Origin: Deltaproteobacteria bacterium
Lineage (GTDB): Bacteria; Desulfobacterota; Binatia; Binatales; Binataceae
Direction of reading: 5' to 3'
Assembly: GCA_021780585.1 (NCBI GenBank)
Contig: JAJXYM010000428.1
Span: 1 to 5,391 of the forward strand
Length of the DNA: 5,391 nucleotides
In this document: one piece after another, positions 1-5,391 of the stretch
Layout of the letters: each line of letters begins with the position of its first letter
Position numbering within the stretch: the first letter of the stretch is position 1
Program-made: the position numbers and the translations under genes
Notes under the pieces: generated by a model
What the model was told of the DNA's origin: nothing
Databases searched by the model: none
The model's input: the letters and a program-made list of their open reading frames with translations, nothing else

Positions 1-322
1 CCGGATCGAACTCGCGCAGCGTGCCCGCGGCTCCCGCGTCCTCGACGATTCGTTCGATCGAACGCTCCTGCTCCGCTTGCAACTTCACATAATAACGCTG
101 CCATAGTCCCGAAGGATCGCGGAAGGCGAACCAATGAGGATGTTGCAGGCGGGTCGATTCGGGACGCCAGGCCGCGCGGCCTTCGGCGGTCAAGAGGTAC
201 CATCCCTGGCGATCGAATACATTTGGGTCGGGTTGGGTATAGCAACTCACCGCTTCGTATTCGGAAAGCCGGCGCTTGCGCGGCTTGATATAATTGAAAT
301 CGCGAGGCGCTTGAGTGGTCAT
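1..322 (-). CDS. Soluble di-iron monooxygenase hydroxylase beta subunit, N-terminal part (cut by window edge)
   Basis: This is the start of the beta subunit of an SDIMO hydroxylase (MmoY/PrmC/TmoE superfamily). The beta subunit is ferritin-like, lacks the iron site and packs against alpha to form the hydroxylase dimer core. Reading the minus strand from the ATG at 322-320 gives 107 uninterrupted codons to the left edge. The family signature is clear: DFNYIKPRKRRLSEYEAV near residues 8-25 followed by SCYTQPDP. Further on come HWFAFRDPSGLW (about 63-74) and YYVKLQAEQERSIER (about 77-91), which match the MmoY segments RLTEYEALTVYAQP and HRDP-W-PYVK-KAE as I recall them. The start is fixed by an overlap with the alpha stop codon (TAATG, one shared base) and by a GAGGAA Shine-Dalgarno six bases upstream. 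Roughly two thirds of the protein (family about 330-390 residues) lies outside the window. The assignment is confident; the substrate class cannot be read from this piece. Confidence 0.93.
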   Translation of the reverse strand, partial: MTTQAPRDFNYIKPRKRRLSEYEAVSCYTQPDPNVFDRQGWYLLTAEGRAAWRPESTRLQHPHWFAFRDPSGLWQRYYVKLQAEQERSIERIVEDAGAAGTLREFDP

Positions 323-1827
323 TACTGGTTCCTCAACGGGTCGCGAATCTCGTAGCGCATCGCTCGAATATCGTCGATCGTCCACATCCGCTCCTGATCA
401 AGCCAGGGTTGGGCTATCAGCGTCTTGCCGTCGGCTCTAAGCAGGCCATTCTCGACGATGAAATCCGCGAGATCGTAACCGTCGAACAGTTCGAAATAGT
501 TCGTGTAGCCGAGATACCTCTGGGGCTGCTGATCGAAGAACATCTCGCACGAGGCCGAGCAGAAGGCGTGGCGCTTGCCAGCGTATTCCTTGATTCGGCA
601 GGTCGAAATGTCGATCCGCGGGAATACGCACGGCATTTGGCACACGCGGCAGAGCGGGGGCAGGCTGGGGAACATCGAAAGGGCCAGCGCGCCGTTGCGC
701 GGATCGCATCGACGCCGGTACTCCTCCCAGAATTTCCCGTAGTGTCCGTTCCAGCCCGGATATTTGCGCTCGAACCAGTCCATGTCGCGTGGGGTGAGCG
801 GGTCGAACCGCCAAAATTGCAGCGGCCACGCGGCGTACGCCACCATCGCGGCCGTGTGTCCGAGCCATGGTATTCGCTCGCTCGCCGCCTGATATCCGCT
901 TGGGACTTTGAGTCCGAACGGCGACAAGCGCCCGATATACGACCCGATCCAGTCGCCTTCAATCCACTCGCGCCATTTTTCGAGGTAGCAGGTGGTGCGG
1001 TTCGACTGGAAATAATCCCATACCGCCCCAACGAACGGATCGATAAACGCGTGCTGTCGCCAGAACGCCCGGTCGAAATCGGCCTGGAGCGCCGATAGAT
1101 TGTCGGGATTGGAAACGACCGCCGCGAGGGTCGAGTAACCATTGGCCATGTGCCGGGACTCGTCGGACTGGATGCTCAAGAACACCGACGGGGTCACCTG
1201 GTCGCCGTTTGAGGCGGCAATTTCGGTAAGCGCGACGAAAATCGGATTCGTATACGCGGTTTCGGCGACGACTTGAAGATTGAGCGCGCCCTCGATCGGG
1301 TCGCCGACGAAGAACGCCTCGAAAGCTGCCCGCCCCGCGCGATTGAAGAGGTTCGTACCTCTTAGCTTGAATCCCTGCGCGAAGCCCTCCGGATCCGCGG
1401 CGTGCTTGGCAAAGTACCGCGTCAGGTACGCTTCCTGATGCGTGTGGCGCACCTCGTCGAGCATCTGCGCCAGATAGCCCTGGCGCAGCTCGGCGTTGGC
1501 CACGGTCTCGATTAGCTGGCCGGTCGACTTCATAGCCGCATATTCGCCGAAATTAAGAATCGGCAGCACCGCTTTCATGATCTCCATCCAGCGGGGCTCG
1601 GCCCTTGACGCGGCCTGCGCTCGCGAGAGCGCGTCCTCCATCGATCCGTACTGGCGATTATCCTTTTCCTCCTCCATCGATAGATAATCGCGCACGAGGT
1701 GACGGAATGGATCCTTGGTCTTGTTTGGAATCTTGTACTTGGTTGGATACCAAACCCGTTTGTCAACGTACGAAGGTTCCCAATCGAAATCCTTTACCCG
1801 GTCGTGGGCCTCAATCAGGTTTCGCAT
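322..1827 (-). CDS. Soluble di-iron monooxygenase hydroxylase alpha subunit (MmoX-like, with YHS-type Cys cluster)
   Basis: This is the catalytic subunit of a multicomponent SDIMO, which uses O2 and electrons from a reductase to hydroxylate or epoxidise an alkane, alkene or aromatic in the cytoplasm. It has 501 residues, against 527 in MmoX. All di-iron ligands are visible: Glu95 (GEY), Glu125 and His128 in DEVRH, Glu189 (VVAETAYTNP), Glu223 and His226 in DESRHMANGY. They correspond to MmoX E114, E144/H147, E209 and E243/H246. Thr193 matches MmoX Thr213. The C-terminal DGKTLIAQP and MWTIDDI blocks are typical of the family. Oddities: Glu132 replaces MmoX Cys151, and residues 393-427 contain a C-x2-C-x3-C ... 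C ... FCSxxC cluster like a YHS/TRASH domain, which aromatic monooxygenases carry and MmoX has lost. The ATG at 1827 has a GGTGAT Shine-Dalgarno and the N terminus is about 19 residues shorter than MmoX. It is first in its operon, directly followed by beta as in mmoXY. Family is certain; whether the substrate is an alkane, alkene or aromatic is open. Confidence 0.96.
   Translation of the reverse strand: MRNLIEAHDRVKDFDWEPSYVDKRVWYPTKYKIPNKTKDPFRHLVRDYLSMEEEKDNRQYGSMEDALSRAQAASRAEPRWMEIMKAVLPILNFGEYAAMKSTGQLIETVANAELRQGYLAQMLDEVRHTHQEAYLTRYFAKHAADPEGFAQGFKLRGTNLFNRAGRAAFEAFFVGDPIEGALNLQVVAETAYTNPIFVALTEIAASNGDQVTPSVFLSIQSDESRHMANGYSTLAAVVSNPDNLSALQADFDRAFWRQHAFIDPFVGAVWDYFQSNRTTCYLEKWREWIEGDWIGSYIGRLSPFGLKVPSGYQAASERIPWLGHTAAMVAYAAWPLQFWRFDPLTPRDMDWFERKYPGWNGHYGKFWEEYRRRCDPRNGALALSMFPSLPPLCRVCQMPCVFPRIDISTCRIKEYAGKRHAFCSASCEMFFDQQPQRYLGYTNYFELFDGYDLADFIVENGLLRADGKTLIAQPWLDQERMWTIDDIRAMRYEIRDPLRNQ
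329..334 (-). promoter_or_regulatory. Ribosome binding site for the beta subunit
   Basis: On the minus strand GAGGAA lies inside the last codons of the alpha gene, six bases before the beta ATG (322-320). With the TAATG stop/start overlap it supports this start and suggests translational coupling, giving matched amounts of alpha and beta. Confidence 0.65.
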
Positions 1828-2635
1828 TTCATCACCATCGAGTATCGACGGGGCGGTAGCGCGTCTGCTCGGACCGCGTCCTTTCGCGCCGCCATCTGGT
1901 TGACGGCTGGATAGAAGAACATCTTCAATTCAGCGGCTGTTCGGCGAGACTTCCCTGGATTTCCGTGTTTTTGCGATTGACGATCCTCTGTCTGACCGAT
2001 GACTTCAGCTTGCCTCGAAGCTGCGCAGGACCGCGTTCCGCCGGGTTGCCGTTTCCGGTCGCGCCCCGATGCGGCGGAGCCAGACGCCACTCCTATGCCT
2101 CAATTGTGATTCCGGCGTCAACACCAGAGCGGACGCCCGTTTCTGAAACCAGTCCGGCGCCCGATGAAGTTGCGCCGTACTTTTCGCGATTTTTCCGGGG
2201 CGCCATCTGGCTAGCTGGCGCTTTGCGGTTATTCCACGCGCGCTCGTAGCGCCTCTGTCGCCGGCGGATTCGCCATTGATAGCGGGAGGTTTCAGTCCGG
2301 ACGCCAGGAAAAAAGGACGCGACGAGAAAAGCGGGGATGGCTGCCATCGGTGCGGATCCGCGGCAGCGACGCCCGGATGCGGTCGCATTCGATAAATTGA
2401 CCACTCGCGTGCAGGCGATCGGCGGTCAGGAGCGGCCGCAGGCCCGACTGCTTGCGCCAGAGCCTGGCCGCGATTGCCAATCTGGCGGCTTGGGGCGTCG
2501 ATACGGAGCGCCCGGCCTGATCGCAGGGACCGAGGCAGGCCAGATTAACGCGACGCAAGTCCGCAATCTGGCTCAAGGCAACTTCGGGATTCCGCCGGGC
2601 TGATCCGAACGCGCCCTTCAGTTTGGAGACAACAA
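1828..2635. other. Long non-coding region between divergent operons
   Basis: No protein-coding gene in this stretch can be supported. Open frames of 80-127 codons exist on both strands. They overlap one another, none shows a recognisable family motif, and the longest two (minus strand, about 2005-2404) are read in different frames over the same bases, as expected by chance in GC-rich DNA. The stretch must contain the promoter of the monooxygenase operon and the upstream control region of the CoA-transferase operon. I looked on the minus strand for a sigma-54 site (TGGCAC-N5-TTGC), common before SDIMO operons, and found no good match. A decayed gene or small RNA cannot be excluded by eye. Confidence 0.6.
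1831..1836 (-). promoter_or_regulatory. Ribosome binding site for the alpha subunit
   Basis: GGTGAT on the minus strand is complementary to the 3' end of 16S rRNA (anti-SD for GGAGGTGAT) and lies three bases before the ATG at 1827. The frame stays open upstream for about another 100 bases, so the start is not forced by a stop codon. This site, and the match of the first residues to the MmoX N-terminal region, decide it. Confidence 0.5.
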
Positions 2636-2644
2636 TGTTATAAG
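2636..2644 (+). promoter_or_regulatory. Possible extended -10 promoter element for the CoA-transferase operon
   Basis: TGTTATAAG fits the extended -10 pattern TG-n-TATAAT with one mismatch in the hexamer. It lies about 57 bases before the CoA-transferase ATG, implying a 5' leader of about 50 bases. There is no good TTGACA box 16-18 bases upstream, which is tolerated by extended -10 promoters. The element sits in a short AT-richer patch within GC-rich DNA. It is a visual match only. Confidence 0.3.
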
Positions 2645-2700
2645 ACCCTTACGCAAAAGTCGCGCGCGAACCGCGCAAAAAATCCGCTAGGGGGGCCTTC

Positions 2701-3918
2701 ATGGACGCAACCCAAAGACACGTTCTGGACGGCTACAAGGTTCTGGATTTCACCCAGTTCGTCGCCGGACCCACATGCACCCTGATGATGGCTGAAATGG
2801 GCGCCGAGGTGATCAAGGTCGAATTCGCGCCCAAGGGCGACCCGACCCGCGCCTTTCCGATCCTGCGCGACGGCCGCAGCGGCTATTTCGTGCAGCATAA
2901 TCGGGGCAAGCGAAGCCTCTGTATCGACCTGAAAAAACCCGAAGCGGCCGCGTTGATCGCCGAATTGATCCCCAAGATGGACGTGCTGGTGCAGAATTAT
3001 GCGCCCGGCGTAATCGGCCGGATGGGTTTCGATTACGACACGGTGAGCGCAATCAACCCGCGCATCGTGATGTGCTCAATATCCGGGTTCGGCCAGACCG
3101 GACCGCTCGCGCATCTGACCGGCTACGATGGCTGCGGCCAGGCGGTCTCCGGATTCACGTCGATGTGCGGCGAACCGGACCAGGCTCCGTATACGCCGAT
3201 GGTGGCGCTGGGCGACGTCAGCACCGGCGCGCATGCGATGGGCGCGGTCGCCTGCGCGCTGCTTCACCGCGAACGCACTGGCAAGGGACAGCATCTCGAC
3301 GTTTCGCTGCTCGATACCTACTTCCATTACCACGAGGCCGCCGTGCAGATGGCGAGTCTGAGCGGCGGCGCGGTTGAACCCACACGTTCGGGCCGGCATG
3401 CCTATTACGTTGCTCCCGCGGGCATCTTCAAGAGCCGCGACGGCCACATGATCATCGCCGCGGTCGATCATCAATGGCCCGCGTTGTGCAACGCGATGGG
3501 GCGGCCGGAGTTGGCGTACGATTCGCGCTACGAAAACAACGCGGCGCGAGTCGCTCACCTGCAAGAAATGGTCGCCGATATCGAAGGCTGGCTCGGGTTG
3601 ATGAGCGATCAGGAGGCGATGGAATTGCTCGATCGGCATCGGGTGCCGTTCGCGCCGGTACTATCGGTGCGTGACGCGATGAACCATCCGCATCTGCGGG
3701 AGCGCGGAACCGTGCGGAAAGTGCGCGATCGCGTTTTGGGCGAATTCGATCTGCCCGGGTTCGCGCTCAGGTTCTCGGATTTCAAGTCTCCGCTCACTTT
3801 GGATGCGCCGTTCCTGGGCGAGCATAATCAGCAGGTGCTGACTCAATATCTCGGCTACACCGCGGCGAACGTCGAAAACCTTGAACGACACGGAGTTTTG
3901 CATAGCGGCTCGCGATAA
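2701..3918 (+). CDS. Class III CoA-transferase (CaiB/BaiF, formyl-CoA transferase-like family)
   Basis: The product is predicted to move CoA from an acyl-CoA donor to a carboxylic acid, activating the acid for further breakdown; the enzyme is cytosolic and forms interlocked dimers. Its 405 residues match the usual family length of about 380-430. Visible hallmarks, in order: the N-terminal LDGYKVLDFTQFVAGP (9-24), MAEMGAEVIKVE (30-41), the NRGKRSLCIDLKKPE stretch (67-81), and GFGQTGPL with GYDGCGQAVSG (129-151). The catalytic Asp is predicted at 172 in ALGDVSTG, equivalent to Frc Asp169. The C-terminal RVPFAPVLSVRDAMNHPHL block (314-332) is also typical. The ATG follows a purine-rich AGGGGGG at 2689-2695 with five bases between, and homologues begin at the same point. 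The alpha/beta-hydrolase follows after 44 bases, so they are probably co-transcribed. The acid substrate cannot be read from sequence: this family includes formyl-, carnitinyl-, succinyl- and bile-acid-CoA transferases. Confidence 0.93.
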   Translation: MDATQRHVLDGYKVLDFTQFVAGPTCTLMMAEMGAEVIKVEFAPKGDPTRAFPILRDGRSGYFVQHNRGKRSLCIDLKKPEAAALIAELIPKMDVLVQNYAPGVIGRMGFDYDTVSAINPRIVMCSISGFGQTGPLAHLTGYDGCGQAVSGFTSMCGEPDQAPYTPMVALGDVSTGAHAMGAVACALLHRERTGKGQHLDVSLLDTYFHYHEAAVQMASLSGGAVEPTRSGRHAYYVAPAGIFKSRDGHMIIAAVDHQWPALCNAMGRPELAYDSRYENNAARVAHLQEMVADIEGWLGLMSDQEAMELLDRHRVPFAPVLSVRDAMNHPHLRERGTVRKVRDRVLGEFDLPGFALRFSDFKSPLTLDAPFLGEHNQQVLTQYLGYTAANVENLERHGVLHSGSR

Positions 3919-3949
3919 GCCTGGAAACATCCACTGCCCGACATTATCC

Positions 3950-3954
3950 GGAGG
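3950..3954 (+). promoter_or_regulatory. Ribosome binding site that decides the hydrolase start
   Basis: GGAGG precedes two nearby ATG codons, at 3957 and 3963 (ATG-CAT-ATG). Spacing is two bases to the first and eight to the second. Eight is within the preferred range, so the second ATG is chosen. Confidence 0.6.
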
Positions 3955-3962
3955 ACATGCAT

Positions 3963-4778
3963 ATGCCGCGCGCGCGCATCAATGGAGTTGAACTTGCCTA
4001 CGAATTGCGAGGCGCTGGCGCGCCGCTGGTCATGATTCACGGCGCGCAGGGCGACCAGAGCATGTTCGACAGCATGGCCGCTTCGTTCGCGAACGGCTTT
4101 CGCGTGCTGACCTTCGATCAACGCGGATCGGGTATGAGCGAAAAACCCGACATGGATTACAGCATCGGCCTGCTCGCGGACGACGCCGCCGCCCTGATGG
4201 ATCAGGTCGGCTTTCCCGCGGCGCATATAATCGGCGTGTCGATGGGCGGCGCGATCGCCCAGGAACTCGCGCTTCGCCATCCGCAAAAGGTTCTCTCGCT
4301 GGTACTTGGGTGCACGACCGCGGGTGGCCCCAAAGCCATTCGCATCGGCGGTGACGCGCTCACCGCCGCTTATTCAACGCGGCCGATGTCAGCCGAAGAG
4401 CGCGGCAGGGCGCTGGCCGAAGCGGCCTTCACGAAAAACTATATTGAGCGGCATCCGGAGGTCATCCCGGCCATGATCGAGGCGCGCCGCCGGCGGCCGC
4501 TCGATCCGGTTGCGCTCGAGCGCCGCATGCAAGCGATTCTGCGGCATGACGCCTACGACCGTCTGCCACGAATTAGCTGTCCTACGCTCGTAATCACCGG
4601 CCGCGAGGACGCCCTCATCGCGTGGGAGAACTCGCGAATTTTAGCGGAGCGCATACCTCGCGCGCGGTTGACGGTGATCGAATCGGCCGGACACTGTTTC
4701 TGGTTGGAGCAGCCCGAGCAGGCAAACGAGGCCATTGAGGGCTTTTTTCGTTCGCTTCCGCCGGCCCGGGGGCGGTGA
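3963..4778 (+). CDS. Alpha/beta-fold hydrolase
   Basis: A 271-residue single-domain alpha/beta-hydrolase; such enzymes cleave esters, thioesters, lactones, C-C bonds of ring-cleavage products, or epoxides. Numbering from the ATG at 3963, the oxyanion-hole HGAQGD is near 26-31 and the FDQRGSGMSEKP strand-loop near 51-62. The nucleophile elbow GVSMGG carries Ser93, the acid is Asp216 in TGREDALI, and the base is His244 in ESAGHCFW. A Ser nucleophile, not Asp, argues against epoxide hydrolase or haloalkane dehalogenase and for an esterase, lactonase (3-oxoadipate enol-lactonase-like) or C-C hydrolase. The cap region (about 120-195) is rich in charged helices and gives no subfamily signature that I recognise. 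There is no signal peptide, so it is cytosolic. It lies 44 bases after the CoA-transferase stop on the same strand, and may act on that enzyme's CoA ester or its precursor ester; this is inference. An alternative start at 3957 adds only Met-His. Confidence 0.92.
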   Translation: MPRARINGVELAYELRGAGAPLVMIHGAQGDQSMFDSMAASFANGFRVLTFDQRGSGMSEKPDMDYSIGLLADDAAALMDQVGFPAAHIIGVSMGGAIAQELALRHPQKVLSLVLGCTTAGGPKAIRIGGDALTAAYSTRPMSAEERGRALAEAAFTKNYIERHPEVIPAMIEARRRRPLDPVALERRMQAILRHDAYDRLPRISCPTLVITGREDALIAWENSRILAERIPRARLTVIESAGHCFWLEQPEQANEAIEGFFRSLPPARGR

Positions 4779-4824
4779 GATTATCGCGCGGAGCCGCACG
4801 GCGTAGGAGGGATGGGCCAACATT

Positions 4825-4848
4825 GGCGTTACAGGACCAGAAAACGCC
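4825..4848 (+). repeat. Small inverted repeat downstream of the hydrolase
   Basis: GGCGTT (4825-4830) and AACGCC (4843-4848) can form a six-base-pair stem with a 12-base loop. It is about 50 bases past the hydrolase stop. No T-run follows, so it is not a standard intrinsic terminator. It could be a weak 3' end structure or chance. Confidence 0.25.
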
Positions 4849-4881
4849 GATGTCCAAAATCGTCGCCGAGCGACATTGCGA

Positions 4882-4894
4882 AACCAAATTGGTT
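4882..4894. repeat. 13-base palindrome AACCAA-A-TTGGTT
   Basis: Perfect six-base half sites with a one-base centre, in the non-coding gap between the hydrolase and the IS remnant. The form resembles a dimeric regulator operator, but no promoter or gene start is placed next to it, so a role is speculative. Confidence 0.3.
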
Positions 4895-5033
4895 CGGTGG
4901 GAATCGTGACAATCGCCGTTGTTCTCGAACAAACAACACTTGATGGAGAACAGAGATGGAATTTCATCTGATTCAGGCTGGCGCCGTTTCATCCTAGCCA
5001 GCGATGAAGAAGAGACGAATAGATGGTCCGGAT

Positions 5034-5053
5034 TGACCTCTCCCCCTGCAGGC
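5034..5053 (+). repeat. Candidate left terminal inverted repeat of the IS3-family element
   Basis: The sequence begins TGACCTCTCCCC. It has the TG start and the C-rich run seen in several IS3-family ends. It cannot be confirmed because the partner right end is not in the window. Confidence 0.4.
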
Positions 5054-5078
5054 ATCCCAGCGATAAGTTAGTGCCTGC
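5048..5078 (+). repeat. Stem-loop between IS end and orfA
   Basis: GCAGGCA (5048-5054) pairs with TGCCTGC (5072-5078) over a 17-base loop, just upstream of the orfA ribosome binding site (AAGGA, 5083-5087). Structures here can limit transposase translation when an IS is read through from outside; that role is inferred. Confidence 0.35.
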
Positions 5079-5095
5079 CGGAAAGGAACGCGGGC

Positions 5096-5391
5096 ATGAA
5101 GCGCGCACGGTTTAGCGAAGAGCGAATCCTCGAGGGTGCTGAAGGAGGCGGGAGCGGAGGCCAGCGAATTGTGTCGGCGGGACGGGCTCTCGGACGCTAC
5201 CTTCTGCACCTGAAGCGGCAGTTACGGCGGACTTGAGGTTTTGGATGTGCGCCGGCTGGAAGAAGAAACGCCGCGGTTGAAGTTGATCGTGGCCGATTAG
5301 GCGCTGGACATCCGGGCGTTGAAGGATGTGCTGGCAAAAAGAGATTCGGTCCGCGGTGAAGCGAGAGATGTGGCGGAAGTGATTGCCGCCC
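5096..5391 (+). pseudogene. IS3-family transposase OrfA, frameshifted remnant
   Basis: OrfA of IS3 elements is the helix-turn-helix DNA-binding half of the transposase. The ATG at 5096 follows AAGGA by eight bases and begins MKRARFSEERILE. One extra G in the GGG at 5134-5136 then shifts the frame. Past it the other frame reads VLKEAGAEASELCRRDGLSDATFCT, typical of the HTH_Tnp_1 domain. A TGA at 5211 arises where a G is missing from an expected TGG, and a nearby extra T restores the frame to YGGLEVLDVRRLEEE, the leucine-zipper side. A TAG at 5298-5300 replaces an expected Gln codon before ALDIRALKDVLAK. After about 5340 another shift separates SAVKRE from VAEVIAA, near where orfB should start. 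The gene is non-functional; these are random decay lesions, because the programmed frameshift of IS3 elements occurs only at the orfA/orfB junction. Confidence 0.85.

Larger units (their letters stand above)
5034..5391 (+). mobile_element. Left end of a decayed IS3-family insertion sequence (runs off the window)
   Basis: The element is recognised from the orfA remnant that starts 62 bases inside a TG-starting terminus, TGACCTCTCCCCCTG at 5034. IS3-family ends start with TG, and a lead of about 50-80 bases before orfA is usual. The transposase frame is broken several times, so the copy is inactive. The right end, orfB and the target-site duplication are outside the window. The family call rests on orfA and is firm; the exact left boundary is tentative. 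Confidence 0.75.

Noticed and set aside
409..1098. A 229-codon open frame on the plus strand
   Set aside because: It is the antisense shadow of the alpha subunit, which has all family motifs on the minus strand; the shadow has none.
1815..2090. A 91-codon minus-strand open frame overlapping the alpha start by 13 bases
   Set aside because: The overlap suggests translational coupling, but there is no good ribosome binding site, no family motif, and a low-complexity Arg/Ser/Ala-rich composition typical of chance frames.
2005..2388. A 127-codon minus-strand open frame in the intergenic region
   Set aside because: Overlapped by another long minus-strand frame (2093-2404) and by a plus-strand frame; Arg-rich, no recognised domain. 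A hidden or decayed gene remains possible but unsupported.
2337..2603. An 88-codon plus-strand open frame ahead of the CoA-transferase
   Set aside because: Its end (GQINATQVRNLAQGNF) looks protein-like but matches no family I know, and the minus-strand frame over the same bases looks equally plausible, so neither can be chosen.
2662..2680. GCGCG ... CGCGC hairpin followed by A-run in the CoA-transferase leader, as a terminator or riboswitch
   Set aside because: The stem is only about five base pairs, the tail is A not T on the plus strand, and there is no alternate structure visible.
4758..4775. GC-rich inverted repeat CCGCC ... GGCGG at the hydrolase stop, as a terminator
   Set aside because: It lies within the coding sequence and is not followed by a T-run, so it does not meet the criteria for an intrinsic terminator.
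4615..5055. A 146-codon minus-strand open frame at the hydrolase 3' end and beyond
   Set aside because: Half of it is antisense to the hydrolase core and the rest has no recognisable family; it also crosses the proposed IS end.

Overview
The window comes from a GC-rich bacterial genome whose coding regions favour G or C at third codon positions. It looks like an uncultured or little-studied environmental bacterium with hydrocarbon or xenobiotic metabolism. A proteobacterial or Binatota/Desulfobacterota-like host would fit, but nothing in the window fixes the phylum, and this guess rests on gene content and base composition only.

Left part (1-1827, minus strand): the promoter-proximal end of a soluble di-iron monooxygenase (SDIMO) operon. 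The first gene encodes a complete 501-residue hydroxylase alpha subunit of the MmoX/PrmA/TmoA superfamily, with all six di-iron ligands in place. Its stop codon overlaps the start codon of the beta-subunit gene (TAATG), which runs off the left edge after 107 codons. The remaining components (gamma subunit, coupling protein, reductase, chaperonin) would lie beyond base 1 and are not seen. The alpha subunit aligns best with MmoX along its length. It differs in having Glu where MmoX has active-site Cys151, and in having a Cys-rich YHS/TRASH-like segment near the C terminus.

Middle (1828-2700): about 870 bases between two divergent transcription units, with no gene I can support. It holds the promoter sides of both units. 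I see a possible extended -10 element upstream of the right-hand unit but no convincing sigma-54 site for the monooxygenase.

Right part (2701-4778, plus strand): a probable two-gene operon of a class III (CaiB/BaiF, formyl-CoA transferase-like) CoA-transferase followed, 44 bases later, by an alpha/beta-hydrolase with an intact Ser-Asp-His triad. A plausible reading is oxidation of a hydrocarbon by the monooxygenase, then CoA activation and hydrolysis of acid or ester intermediates. That link is inferred only from proximity.

Far right (4779-5391): a short non-coding stretch, then the left end of a decayed IS3-family insertion sequence. Its orfA carries a one-base insertion, further small indels and an in-frame TAG, and it runs off the window edge. 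No tRNA, rRNA or CRISPR array was seen.
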